A stretch of 64,000 nt of DNA from Sanguibacter sp. HDW7 (GTDB taxonomy: Bacteria; Actinomycetota; Actinomycetes; Actinomycetales; Cellulomonadaceae): contig NZ_CP049862.1 of the NCBI RefSeq assembly GCF_011300875.1, positions 1,240,001 to 1,304,000 on the forward strand, read 5' to 3'. The notes beneath the pieces were generated by a model. The model searched no databases and was not told the origin of the DNA. It saw only the letters and a list, made by a program, of their open reading frames with translations. Positions 56,549-64,000 of this stretch are shown here, one piece after another. A program made the translations under genes and the position numbers. Within the stretch, counting starts at the first letter, position 1, and the number at the start of each line of letters is the position of its first letter.

Positions 56549-57712
56549 GTGAGCGTACCGATCAGTCTTGGCATGCCGGCGGTCAAGGAAGCACCTCCCG
56601 TCCTGGCCCCGCGTCGACCCACCCGTCGCATCAACGTCGGGTCCGTCCCCGTCGGCGGAGGCGCACCGATCTCGGTGCAGTCCATGACGACGACCCCGAC
56701 GACGGACATCAACGCGACCCTTCAGCAGATCGCCGAGCTCACGGCCGCGGGCTGCGACATCGTGCGCGTCGCGTGCCCGTCGCAGGACGACGCCGAGGCG
56801 CTGCCGATCATCGCGAGGAAGTCGCAGATCCCCGTCATCGCCGACATCCACTTCCAGCCGAAGTACGTCTTCGCGGCGATCGACGCCGGCTGCGCGGCCG
56901 TGCGCGTCAACCCGGGCAACATCCGCAAGTTCGATGACCAGGTCAAGCAGATCGCGCAGGCGGCCAAGGACGCCGGCACGTCGCTCCGCATCGGCGTCAA
57001 CGCCGGGTCCCTCGACCCGCGCCTGCTGCAGAAGTACGGCAAGGCGACGCCCGAGGCCCTCGTCGAGTCGGCCGTGTGGGAGGCGTCGCTCTTCGAGGAG
57101 CACGACTTCCACGACTTCAAGATCTCCGTCAAGCACAACGACCCCGTCGTCATGGTGCGCGCCTACGAGCTCCTCGCCGAGCGCGGCGACTGGCCCCTCC
57201 ACCTCGGTGTGACCGAGGCCGGCCCTGCGTTCCAGGGCACGATCAAGTCCGCGACGGCATTCGGCGCCCTGCTCAGCAGGGGCATCGGCGACACGATCCG
57301 CGTTTCCCTCTCGGCCCCGCCGGTCGAGGAGGTCAAGGTCGGCATCCAGATCCTCCAGTCGCTCAACCTCAAGGAGCGCAAGCTCGAGATCGTCTCGTGC
57401 CCGTCGTGCGGGCGCGCGCAGGTCGACGTCTACACGCTCGCCGAGCAGGTGACCGCGGGCCTCGAGGGCCTCGAGGTCCCGCTGCGCGTCGCGGTCATGG
57501 GCTGCGTCGTCAACGGCCCGGGCGAGGCGCGCGAGGCCGACCTCGGCGTCGCGTCGGGCAACGGCAAGGGTCAGATCTTCGTCAAGGGCGAGGTCATCAA
57601 GACGGTCCCCGAGCACGCCATCGTCGAGACCCTCATCGAGGAGGCCATGCGCATCGCGGCCTCGATGGAGCCCGTCGAGGGCACGGCCCCGTCGGTGAGC
57701 GTCGGTCGCTGA
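56549..57712 (+). CDS. ispG: 4-hydroxy-3-methylbut-2-en-1-yl diphosphate synthase (IspG/GcpE)
   Basis: Iron-sulfur enzyme of the MEP pathway that makes HMBPP. 387 residues: TIM-barrel part with [23 protein letters not shown]-equivalent [13 protein letters not shown] and RVNPGNI; the 4Fe-4S ligands are in [12 protein letters not shown] and [14 protein letters not shown] at 56549 is set by the nearby -10. A strong terminator follows. Confidence 0.97.
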   Translation: MSVPISLGMPAVKEAPPVLAPRRPTRRINVGSVPVGGGAPISVQSMTTTPTTDINATLQQIAELTAAGCDIVRVACPSQDDAEALPIIARKSQIPVIADIHFQPKYVFAAIDAGCAAVRVNPGNIRKFDDQVKQIAQAAKDAGTSLRIGVNAGSLDPRLLQKYGKATPEALVESAVWEASLFEEHDFHDFKISVKHNDPVVMVRAYELLAERGDWPLHLGVTEAGPAFQGTIKSATAFGALLSRGIGDTIRVSLSAPPVEEVKVGIQILQSLNLKERKLEIVSCPSCGRAQVDVYTLAEQVTAGLEGLEVPLRVAVMGCVVNGPGEAREADLGVASGNGKGQIFVKGEVIKTVPEHAIVETLIEEAMRIAASMEPVEGTAPSVSVGR

Positions 57713-57730
57713 CCCCAGCACCACCACGGA

Positions 57731-57762
57731 CGAAGCCCGGCGGGTCCTCCCGCCGGGCTTCG
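57731..57762 (+). terminator. Hairpin after ispG
   Basis: 14-bp perfect stem (CGAAGCCCGGCGGG and complement), TCCT loop. Confidence 0.85.
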
Positions 57763-57815
57763 CGCGTTCCCACGCACGATGCACGCCGGTCCCCGCGACA
57801 CGACGGGACGTGCGG

Positions 57816-57821
57816 CACAAT
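57816..57821 (+). promoter_or_regulatory. -10-like element of the GNAT gene
   Basis: CACAAT ends 6 nt before the ATG at 57828. It lies inside the region that an upstream GTG start (57810) would make coding, which favours the ATG. Confidence 0.4.
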
Positions 57822-57827
57822 CGCCTC

Positions 57828-58784
57828 ATGGGACGGTGGTTCCGCGGCCAGGGCGCCGCGACGGGATCTGCGGTCCGGGTCCTCACGGACGCGGACGTCC
57901 CGGCCGCGCTCGCGCTGTGCGCGGCGGACCCCGTGGCCTCGATCCTCGCGGCGTCGCGGCTGCGACCTGCCCTGCTCGGCGGGCTCGCGGTGGCGGGCGG
58001 CCACGGCTGGCTCTACCCGGCGACGGGGGAGCCGCGCGCGCTGTGCTGGGTCGGTGCGAACGTCGTGCCCGTGCTGGGTGACCTCGTGGGCGCCGAGGCC
58101 GAGTCCGCGCTCGACGCGTTCGGCGTCGAGCTCCGACGTGGCGGACGGAGGGCGTCGTCGATCGTCGGGCCCGCAGAGCACGTGCTCGGGCTGTGGGACC
58201 GGCTCGGTTCCTCGTGGGGGCCGGTGCGGGACGTGCGTCCCGAGCAGCCGTCGCTCGTTCTCGACCGCTCCCCGGACATCGAGCCCGACCCCGAGGTGAG
58301 GCTCGCGTCGCCCGACGAGCTCGCGGCGCTGCTGCCCGCGAGCGTCGCGATGTTCCTCGAGGAGGTCGGCTACTCGCCGCTCGGTGCGGCCCCGGGGGCG
58401 TACGTCGAGCGGGTGCGGTCGCTCGCGGAGCAGGGACGGACGTTCGTCCGCACCGCGCCGGGTGCGCGCGTGGACCTCGGACCGACGGACGCAGTGGTGG
58501 GTGCCGCTGTCCGCAGCGGGCTCCCGGCGCGCGAGCATGTCGTCTTCAAGGCCGAGCTCGGGGCGATCGCGGGCCCTGTCGCGCAGGTGCAGGGCGTGTG
58601 GGTGACCCCGGCGCGGAGGGGCGAGGGGATCGCGGCGCCCGCGATGGCGGCCGTCGTCGCGGGCACGCTCGAACGCTTCGGCGTCGTCTCGCTCTACGTG
58701 AACTCGTTCAACGAGCGTGCGATCGCGACGTACCGGAGGGTCGGCTTCGAGCAGGTCGGGACGTTCGCGACCGTCCTCTTCTGA
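57828..58784 (+). CDS. DUF4081/GNAT-family N-acetyltransferase
   Basis: 318 residues. The N-terminal half matches the DUF4081 region that precedes GNAT domains in Actinobacteria ([31 protein letters not shown]); the C-terminal half is a GNAT fold with the acetyl-CoA loop [18 protein letters not shown] and the closing [19 protein letters not shown]. Conserved between ispG and proS. Substrate unknown. ATG at 57828 is preferred over GTG 57810 because of the -10 hexamer. Confidence 0.88.
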   Translation: MGRWFRGQGAATGSAVRVLTDADVPAALALCAADPVASILAASRLRPALLGGLAVAGGHGWLYPATGEPRALCWVGANVVPVLGDLVGAEAESALDAFGVELRRGGRRASSIVGPAEHVLGLWDRLGSSWGPVRDVRPEQPSLVLDRSPDIEPDPEVRLASPDELAALLPASVAMFLEEVGYSPLGAAPGAYVERVRSLAEQGRTFVRTAPGARVDLGPTDAVVGAAVRSGLPAREHVVFKAELGAIAGPVAQVQGVWVTPARRGEGIAAPAMAAVVAGTLERFGVVSLYVNSFNERAIATYRRVGFEQVGTFATVLF

Positions 58785-58821
58785 CGCGGGACCCGCGCGC
58801 GGTCGTGGCGCCCGGCGGCGG

Positions 58822-58827
58822 TAGGAT
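58822..58827 (+). promoter_or_regulatory. -10 element of proS
   Basis: TAGGAT ends 7 nt before the proS ATG, with no ribosome-binding site; probable leaderless transcript. Confidence 0.5.
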
Positions 58828-58834
58828 CGACCCC

Positions 58835-60616
58835 ATGCTCCTGCGGATGTCCACGTTGTTCCTGCGCACGCTGCGCGAAGACCCTGCCGACGCGGAGGTG
58901 GCGAGCCACAGGCTCCTCGTCCGCGCGGGCTACATCCGCCGGGCGGCCCCCGGCATCTACTCGTGGCTCCCGCTCGGCCTGCGCGTCCTCGCGAAGGTCG
59001 AGGCTGTCGTGCGCGAGGAGATGGTCGCGGCGGGTGCGCAGGAGGTCCACTTCCCCGCGCTGCTGCCGCGCGAGCCCTATGAGGCGACGGGCCGCTGGAC
59101 CGAGTACGGCCCCAACCTCTTCCGGCTCCAGGACCGCAAGGACGCCGACTACCTGCTCGCGCCGACGCACGAGGAGATGTTCACGCTCCTCGTCAAGGAC
59201 CTGTACTCGTCGTACAAGGACCTGCCGCTCACGCTCTTCCAGGTGCAGACGAAGTACCGCGACGAGGCGCGTCCGCGCGCGGGCCTCATCCGTGGGCGCG
59301 AGTTCATCATGAAGGACGCGTACTCGTTCGACATCGACGACGCGGGCCTCGACGCCTCCTACCAGGCGCAGCGTGACGCGTACGAGCGGATCTTCACGCG
59401 CCTCGGTCTCGAGTACGTCATCGTCGCCGCGACCGCGGGCGCCATGGGCGGCTCGCGCTCGGAGGAGTTCCTCTCGCCGAGCCCCATCGGCGAGGACACG
59501 TTCGTGCGGACGGCCGGCGGCTACGCCGCGAACGTCGAGGCTGTCGTCACGCCGGTCCCGGCCGCGCTCGACTTCTCCGAGGTCCCCGCAGCGTCGGTCG
59601 TCCCGACGCCCGACGCGTCGACGATCGGTTCGCTCGTCGCGCTGCTCGACGCCTCCCACCCGCGCACCGACGGTCGCACGTGGTCGGCCGCGGACACGCT
59701 GAAGAACGTCGTGCTCGCCCTCACCCACCCGGACGGGGAGCGCGAGATCGTCGTCGTCGGCGTGCCCGGCGACCGCGAGATCGACCTCAAGCGCGCCGAG
59801 GCGTCGTTCGCGCCGGCCGAGGTCGAGCCCGCGACCGACGCGGACTTCGCGAAGAACCCGACGCTCGTCAAGGGCTTCATCGGCCCGCAGGTCCTCGGTC
59901 GCGCCCACACGGGTGACGAGGACGCGACCCGGTACCTGCTCGACCCCCGCGTCGTCACCGGCACGCGCTGGGTCACGGGCGCCAACGCGGTCGACGCGCA
60001 CGTCGTCGACCTCGTCGCAGGCCGCGACTTCGTCGGCGACGGCACGGTCGAGGCCGCCGAGGTCCGCCCGGGTGACGTCGCGCCCGACGGCTCGGGCGAG
60101 CTCGAGTTCGCGCGCGGCATCGAGATCGGCCACATCTTCCAGCTCGGTCGCAAGTACTCCGAGTCGCTCGGGCTCAAGGTGCTCGACGTCAACGGCAAGC
60201 AGGTCACCGTGACGATGGGCTCCTACGGCGTCGGTGTGACGCGTGTGCTCGCGGCGCTCGCCGAGGCCAACAACGACGAGCGGGGCCTGGCCTGGCCCGC
60301 CCACGTTGCCCCCGCGCACGTCCACATCGTCGCGACGGGCAAGGACGCGGCCGTCTTCGCGGAGGCCGAGCGCATCGCGACGGAGCTCTCGGCGCGCGGC
60401 GTCGAGGTGCTCTACGACGACCGTCCCAAGGTGTCGCCGGGCGTGAAGTTCGCCGACGCCGAGCTCCTGGGTGTCCCGCTGCTCGTCGTCGTGGGCCGCG
60501 GCCTCGCCGATGGTGTGGTCGAGGTCCGTCCGCGTGCGGGCGAGGCCGAGCAGCTCGAGGTCGCCGCGGTCGTCGAGACTGTCGCTGCGCGCGTCGCGGA
60601 GCTCCTCGCCGACTGA
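58835..60616 (+). CDS. proS: Prolyl-tRNA synthetase (bacterial type, with editing domain)
   Basis: Charges tRNA-Pro. 593 residues. Class II motif 1 region ([17 protein letters not shown]), motif 2 ([20 protein letters not shown]), a YbaK-like INS editing insert (about 225-400, [18 protein letters not shown]), motif 3 ([16 protein letters not shown]) and an anticodon-binding domain. Length and insert place it in the bacterial form. ATG at 58835 is set by the -10 just upstream. A 20-bp terminator hairpin follows. Confidence 0.97.
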   Translation: MLLRMSTLFLRTLREDPADAEVASHRLLVRAGYIRRAAPGIYSWLPLGLRVLAKVEAVVREEMVAAGAQEVHFPALLPREPYEATGRWTEYGPNLFRLQDRKDADYLLAPTHEEMFTLLVKDLYSSYKDLPLTLFQVQTKYRDEARPRAGLIRGREFIMKDAYSFDIDDAGLDASYQAQRDAYERIFTRLGLEYVIVAATAGAMGGSRSEEFLSPSPIGEDTFVRTAGGYAANVEAVVTPVPAALDFSEVPAASVVPTPDASTIGSLVALLDASHPRTDGRTWSAADTLKNVVLALTHPDGEREIVVVGVPGDREIDLKRAEASFAPAEVEPATDADFAKNPTLVKGFIGPQVLGRAHTGDEDATRYLLDPRVVTGTRWVTGANAVDAHVVDLVAGRDFVGDGTVEAAEVRPGDVAPDGSGELEFARGIEIGHIFQLGRKYSESLGLKVLDVNGKQVTVTMGSYGVGVTRVLAALAEANNDERGLAWPAHVAPAHVHIVATGKDAAVFAEAERIATELSARGVEVLYDDRPKVSPGVKFADAELLGVPLLVVVGRGLADGVVEVRPRAGEAEQLEVAAVVETVAARVAELLAD

Positions 60617-60628
60617 TCCCGGTCAAGC

Positions 60629-60673
60629 ACGACGGCGGCCTCTGCACATGACGTGTGCAGAGGCCGCCGTCGT
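60629..60673 (+). terminator. Strong hairpin after proS
   Basis: Perfect 20-bp stem (ACGACGGCGGCCTCTGCACA and complement) with a 5-nt loop TGACG, 12 nt after the stop. It is the longest perfect stem I found. Confidence 0.9.
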
Positions 60674-60681
60674 CCCCCTGG

Positions 60682-60860
60682 CGACTCGTAGCGTCCCTGC
60701 ACGCTGCGGGAGTGTGCGGAACCGCTACGAGTCGACGAACCGTGGCGACTCGTGGGGCTGGAGCACCATCGAACGGTGCTCAGAACCTTCGAGTCGAAGG
60801 AGCTTGGCAACTCGTAGCGTCCCTGCACGCTGCGGGAGTGTGCAGAACCGCTACGAGTCG
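60682..60860. repeat. Array of three palindromic elements with about 63-bp period
   Basis: Units at 60682-60734, 60746-60796 and 60808-60860. Units 1 and 3 are nearly identical: CGACTCGTAGCG (AACTCGTAGCG in unit 3), a roughly 28-nt centre with CCCTGCACGCTGCGGGAGTG, then CGCTACGAGTCG, the complement of the first arm. Unit 2 is a diverged version (GACTCGTGGGG, an internal AGCACC/GGTGCT hairpin, TTCGAGTCG). It fills the gap between proS and the convergent ABC permease gene. Confidence 0.85.
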
Positions 60861-60879
60861 CGAGGGGGAAGGGGTGTGC

Positions 60880-61716
60880 TCAGGAGCGTTCGCGGTCGAG
60901 GTCACGGCGGTAGCCGAGCGCCGTGAGCACCGTGCACGCGACGCCCCAGCCGACGACGACGACCACGTGGAGCCACGTCGATCCGCCGGTCGTCGCGCCG
61001 AACAGCGAGATGTCGTCGGCCGGAGCCATGGCACCCCAGGCGAGCTGCCCGAAGTGGTACGTCGGCAGCCACGGCGCGACCCCCTGGAGCACGTCCGGCA
61101 GCTGCGAGAGCGGGAAGAAGAACCCGGAGAGGAACGACAGCGGCAGGAAGACGAGGTTGACGATCGTCGTCACCGCACGCGGCCGTGCCCAGTAGGCGAT
61201 CGCGGACCCCATGGGGGAGAAGCACACCGTGCCCAGCAGCAGGACGCCGACGGTCGTCGCCAGCCGTGCGGGCGAGAACCCGGCGTCCCCCGCGAGCTGC
61301 GCGAGGAGCGCGATGCCCGTGATCGTCACGAGCGACCAGACGAGCGACAGTGCGAGCTTGCCGCCGAAGTACACGCCCATCGGCATGGGCGTCGCGCGCA
61401 GGCGACGCAGCCAGCCCTGCTGGCGTTCCTCGGCGAGGTCGGCGCCGAACGTGAAGAGCGCCTGCGAGACGATGCCGTAGCACGCGAAGGACACGAACAG
61501 CAGGGCGACGACGCTCGTGCCGCCCGGGAGCGTCTGCTCGGCGTTGGGCAGGCCGAACATCGCGAAGAGGATGACGGGCAGGACGACGACCCCGACGACG
61601 TACTCGGGCAGACGCCGGTAGCGGAGCACCTCGGCGCGCACCTGGGCGGCGAGGACGCCGAAGGGGCCGGGGCCCGCGTAGGCCTCGGGGGAGCGGACGT
61701 GGTCGAGCGTGGTCAT
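60880..61716 (-). CDS. ABC-2 type transporter permease (exporter)
   Basis: 278 residues with six hydrophobic segments. ABC2_membrane features: an early cytoplasmic ALAAQVRAEVLRYRR-like coupling region, DLAEERQQGWLRRLRATPM between helices 2 and 3, and the conserved FLPLSFLSGFFFPLSQLPDVLQ before the last helices. ATG at 61716 has AGGAGG upstream and overlaps the ATPase stop (ATGA). With the ATPase it forms a DrrAB-like efflux pair; the substrate is unknown, drugs or lipids being typical. Confidence 0.9.
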   Translation of the reverse strand: MTTLDHVRSPEAYAGPGPFGVLAAQVRAEVLRYRRLPEYVVGVVVLPVILFAMFGLPNAEQTLPGGTSVVALLFVSFACYGIVSQALFTFGADLAEERQQGWLRRLRATPMPMGVYFGGKLALSLVWSLVTITGIALLAQLAGDAGFSPARLATTVGVLLLGTVCFSPMGSAIAYWARPRAVTTIVNLVFLPLSFLSGFFFPLSQLPDVLQGVAPWLPTYHFGQLAWGAMAPADDISLFGATTGGSTWLHVVVVVGWGVACTVLTALGYRRDLDRERS

Positions 61717-62645
61717 CGCAGGGCCTCCTCGGCCGTCTGGGGGGTGCGAGCGTCGGCGTGCGCGGACCCGGTGAGGGCGAAGAACGCGTCCTCGAGGCTC
61801 GCCTCGGTGACCTCGAGCGCGCTCACGTGCGCGTCCGAGGCGAGCAGCGTGCGCAGCGCGGCGACGGGGTCGGTGACGTGAAGGACGACGGCACGCACGG
61901 CGCCGCCCGGGTCCTCGACGCTGCGCAGGCCCGGCAGCGCCCCGAGCACGGCGGCGGAGGCATCGGTCGTCAGGGCGATCGTCGCGCCCTCGACGAGCCG
62001 CCGGACGTCGTCGGGCGTGCCGTCGGCGAGGATCCGGCCGCGGTCGATGACGACGACGCGGCTCGCGGTCCCCTTGACCTCAGCGAGGTTGTGCGTCGAG
62101 TAGACGACGGTCCGGCCGAGCGCCGCGAACGCCCGGACGTGCTCCCACAGCTCGACGCGCGCGGCGACGTCGAGCGCTGCGGTCGGCTCGTCGAGGTAGA
62201 GGACGTCGGGGTCGCCGACCATGGCGATCGCGAACGAGAGGCGCTGACGCTGTCCGCCCGAGAGCTGGGAGACCCGTTTGTGCGCATGCTCGGTGAGGTC
62301 GGCGCGCTCGAGCGCGAGCGCGGTCGGGATACGGACGGGGTGGTAGGCGCCGACGAGGTCGACGACCTCGGCCGCGGTGAGCGAGCCGGGCGCGTCGGTG
62401 TCCTGGAGCATCGCACCGACACGCGCCCTGACAGCGCGGTCGGTCGGTTCCCCGCCGAGGACCGTGACGGTCCCCGCAGTGGGTGTGCGCATGCCGAGCA
62501 GCATCTCGATCGTCGTCGTCTTGCCGGCGCCGTTGGGGCCGAGCACGGCGACGACCTCGCCCGGCTCGACGACGAGGTCGATCCCGTCGACCGCGACGAC
62601 GTCGCCGAACGTGCGACGCAGGCCGTGTGCCTCGATCACGTGCAT
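61713..62645 (-). CDS. ABC transporter ATP-binding protein (DrrA-like exporter)
   Basis: 310 residues: ABC domain with Walker A GPNGAGKTTT (about 37-46), Q-loop MLQDTD, signature LSGGQRQRLSF, Walker B VLYLDEPTAALD and switch His STHNLAE, followed by a C-terminal DrrA-type extension (about 225-300). ATG at 62645 follows AGGAGG. Divergent from the histidine kinase, suggesting the exporter is controlled by that two-component system. Confidence 0.92.
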   Translation of the reverse strand: MHVIEAHGLRRTFGDVVAVDGIDLVVEPGEVVAVLGPNGAGKTTTIEMLLGMRTPTAGTVTVLGGEPTDRAVRARVGAMLQDTDAPGSLTAAEVVDLVGAYHPVRIPTALALERADLTEHAHKRVSQLSGGQRQRLSFAIAMVGDPDVLYLDEPTAALDVAARVELWEHVRAFAALGRTVVYSTHNLAEVKGTASRVVVIDRGRILADGTPDDVRRLVEGATIALTTDASAAVLGALPGLRSVEDPGGAVRAVVLHVTDPVAALRTLLASDAHVSALEVTEASLEDAFFALTGSAHADARTPQTAEEALR

Positions 62646-62809
62646 GGTGCCTCCTGGGTCGGGCCGGTCGGGCCGGCCTCCGTGACGGGCTCCTCCCCGC
62701 CGTCCTCGACGCTAGTGGGTCGACCAGGGCCGCCACAGTGCCGTCGGTCATGGCCGTCCGGGTCGTGACCCATGACTCCTGGCACGGGTCAGGACCCGCC
62801 TCCGCTCCG

Positions 62810-62815
62810 TAGGGT
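62810..62815 (+). promoter_or_regulatory. -10 element of the histidine kinase gene
   Basis: TAGGGT ends 6 nt before the GTG start. The 176-bp divergent gap also contains the ABC exporter promoter; no operator is obvious. Confidence 0.45.
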
Positions 62816-62821
62816 GGTGAC

Positions 62822-64000
62822 GTGACAGGACCGACACGCGCGCGTGACGACGCGCCCGACGCGACGGCACCCGCGCCGCTGCGCAGGTCCGGCGGCAGGA
62901 ACGTGGGTGGCCTGCTGCTCGCGGTCGCGGGCACGGGGGCCTACCTCATGCCGGGGATGTACGTGCTCACGCCGGGCTCGCCGCAGCTCTCCGGCGCGTG
63001 GTGGGTCGCCTACCTCGTGGGCCTCGTGCTGTTCGTCGTCCTGGCCTTCGCCGAGGACGAGCTGCGTGTCCCGGAGGTGTGGCTCGTCGGAGGGGTCGTC
63101 CTCGCCGCTGCCGTAGCGTTCCTCCTCGACCCGCGCGGAGGGGTCTCGGGAGTTCCGCTCTCCGTCGCGGCAGCCACCGTGGGGCTCTCCCTGGCGCGCC
63201 CTTGGGTCGTCGGGGTGTGCGTCGGGTACGTCGCGCTCATCGCGGTGGTCGCGCTGCGGTCCGAGGGTTCGCCGTCCTTCGCGTTCATCCTCACGACGAT
63301 GTACGCGGGTCTCGTCGTCTTCGCGGCGGTGACGGGCTACTCGTCGGCGTCCGAGCGGCGCCTGCGGGAGCAGAACGCCGAGGCGCTCGCAGAGCTCACC
63401 GCCGCGCACGAGGAGCTGCGGGCAGCGCGCGACGATCTCGCGGAGGCGTCGCGCGCGGCCGAGCGGCTGCGGATCTCGCGCGAGCTGCACGACCTCGTCG
63501 GCCACCAGCTCGCGGGGCTCGCGGTGCACCTCGAGGTCGCCTCCCACCTCACCGACGGGCAGGCGGCGGTCCACGTCGAGGCGGCGCGCGGGGCTGCGAA
63601 GTCGCTTCTCGGCGACGTGCGCGCCGTCGTCGCGCGACTCCGGGACGACGAGCCGACGGATCTCGTCGCGGCGCTCGCGGCGGTTGCGGACGCCGTGCCG
63701 CACCCGCGCGTCGTCGTCGCGACGGAGGGCGTCGGGAACCTCGTGCCGGGCTGCGCGCACGTCGTGCTGCGCTGCGTCCAGGAGGGCGTGACGAATGCCG
63801 TGCGCCACGCGGGTGCCGGGCGCGTCGACGTCCTCGTACGTCGCTCGGGCGGAGAGGTGCTCGTCGAGGTGCATGACGACGGTCGCGGCGCCGACGGGGT
63901 CGTCGAGGGCAACGGACTGCGCGGCATGCGAGAGCGTGTCGACGCGCTCGGCGGGAACGTCGAGGTCGTCGCGGCCGCGGGCGTGGGGCTCGTCCTGCGT
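62822..64000 (+). CDS. Two-component sensor histidine kinase, NarL/HisKA_3 type (3' end outside window)
   Basis: 393 codons are visible, open at the window edge. Four to five membrane helices (about 28-175) with no large external domain, a short coiled coil (RLREQNAEALAELTAAHEEL), the HisKA_3 dimerisation box with the phospho-acceptor His223 in RISRELHDLVGHQLAG, and an HATPase domain (CVQEGVTNAVRHAG, then DDGRG and GNGLRGMRERV). A response regulator is expected just beyond the window. It probably senses membrane or drug stress and controls the divergent exporter; that is inference from position. Confidence 0.9.
   Translation, partial: MTGPTRARDDAPDATAPAPLRRSGGRNVGGLLLAVAGTGAYLMPGMYVLTPGSPQLSGAWWVAYLVGLVLFVVLAFAEDELRVPEVWLVGGVVLAAAVAFLLDPRGGVSGVPLSVAAATVGLSLARPWVVGVCVGYVALIAVVALRSEGSPSFAFILTTMYAGLVVFAAVTGYSSASERRLREQNAEALAELTAAHEELRAARDDLAEASRAAERLRISRELHDLVGHQLAGLAVHLEVASHLTDGQAAVHVEAARGAAKSLLGDVRAVVARLRDDEPTDLVAALAAVADAVPHPRVVVATEGVGNLVPGCAHVVLRCVQEGVTNAVRHAGAGRVDVLVRRSGGEVLVEVHDDGRGADGVVEGNGLRGMRERVDALGGNVEVVAAAGVGLVLR

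Noticed and set aside
60682-60860. Possible CRISPR array
   Set aside because: Repeat units are palindromic end to end and spaced by only about 10 bp, with one diverged copy and no cas genes; spacers of CRISPR type are absent.

Overview
The window is a GC-rich (roughly 70%+), densely packed stretch of chromosome from an actinobacterium, most likely a Micrococcales member of the Cellulomonas / Sanguibacter / Jonesia type. The evidence is the Actinobacteria-specific gene neighbourhoods (ileS-folC-DUF4233-ndk; ffh-rpsP-KH-rimM-trmD-rplS-lepB-rnhB-DUF2469-yraN-comM-dprA; xerC-sigma-M23-rpsB-tsf-pyrH-frr-cdsA-rlmN-dxr-M50-ispG-GNAT-proS), frequent GTG starts, a T-box before a type II ileS, a 13E12-type DUF222/HNH gene and secreted polysaccharide hydrolases. 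I saw no rRNA, tRNA, IS element, prophage or CRISPR array; most of the window is core genome.

Region 1 (1-13 kb) is the accessory part: a truncated secreted GH18 chitinase, a divergent GH53 galactanase with a LacI regulator, an FecB/C/E-type ABC uptake cassette (best match from memory: the putative F420-0 transporter group), proC, and a DUF222/HNH gene whose upstream region carries a LexA-type SOS box. Degenerate minisatellite-like repeats are scattered through this part, both between genes and inside coding regions.

Region 2 (13-24.9 kb) holds an in-frame fusion of a low-molecular-weight phosphatase/arsenate-reductase-like domain to a short-chain dehydrogenase, two very small ORFs (one cysteine-rich), the T-box/ileS/folC unit, a dihydroxyacetone kinase operon dhaKLM placed between folC and DUF4233, ndk, and a lipoprotein/PKD-like secreted pair. 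Region 3 (24.9-36.7 kb) carries smc, ftsY, the nitrogen-control operon amtB-glnK-glnD (GlnD lacks ACT domains), ffh and an amidohydrolase.

Region 4 (36.8-46.1 kb) is ribosome and tRNA maturation (rpsP, khpA, rimM, trmD, rplS), secretion (lepB), RNase HII, and DNA uptake/recombination genes (yraN, comM, dprA, xerC). Region 5 (46.1-60.6 kb) holds a WhiG/FliA-family sigma factor, an M23 peptidase, translation genes (rpsB, tsf, pyrH, frr), phospholipid and isoprenoid synthesis (cdsA, dxr, ispG), rlmN, a DivIVA-motif protein, a site-2 protease, a GNAT protein and proS. Region 6 (60.6-64 kb) has an array of three palindromes between convergent genes, an ABC-2 export pair and a divergent, truncated NarL-type histidine kinase.

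Regulation visible in the DNA: many genes have a TANNNT-like -10 hexamer 6-8 nt before the start codon and no Shine-Dalgarno sequence (probable leaderless transcripts), operon genes are coupled by ATGA/GTGA/TGATG overlaps, and several transcription units end in perfect 14-20 bp hairpins without a U-tract.
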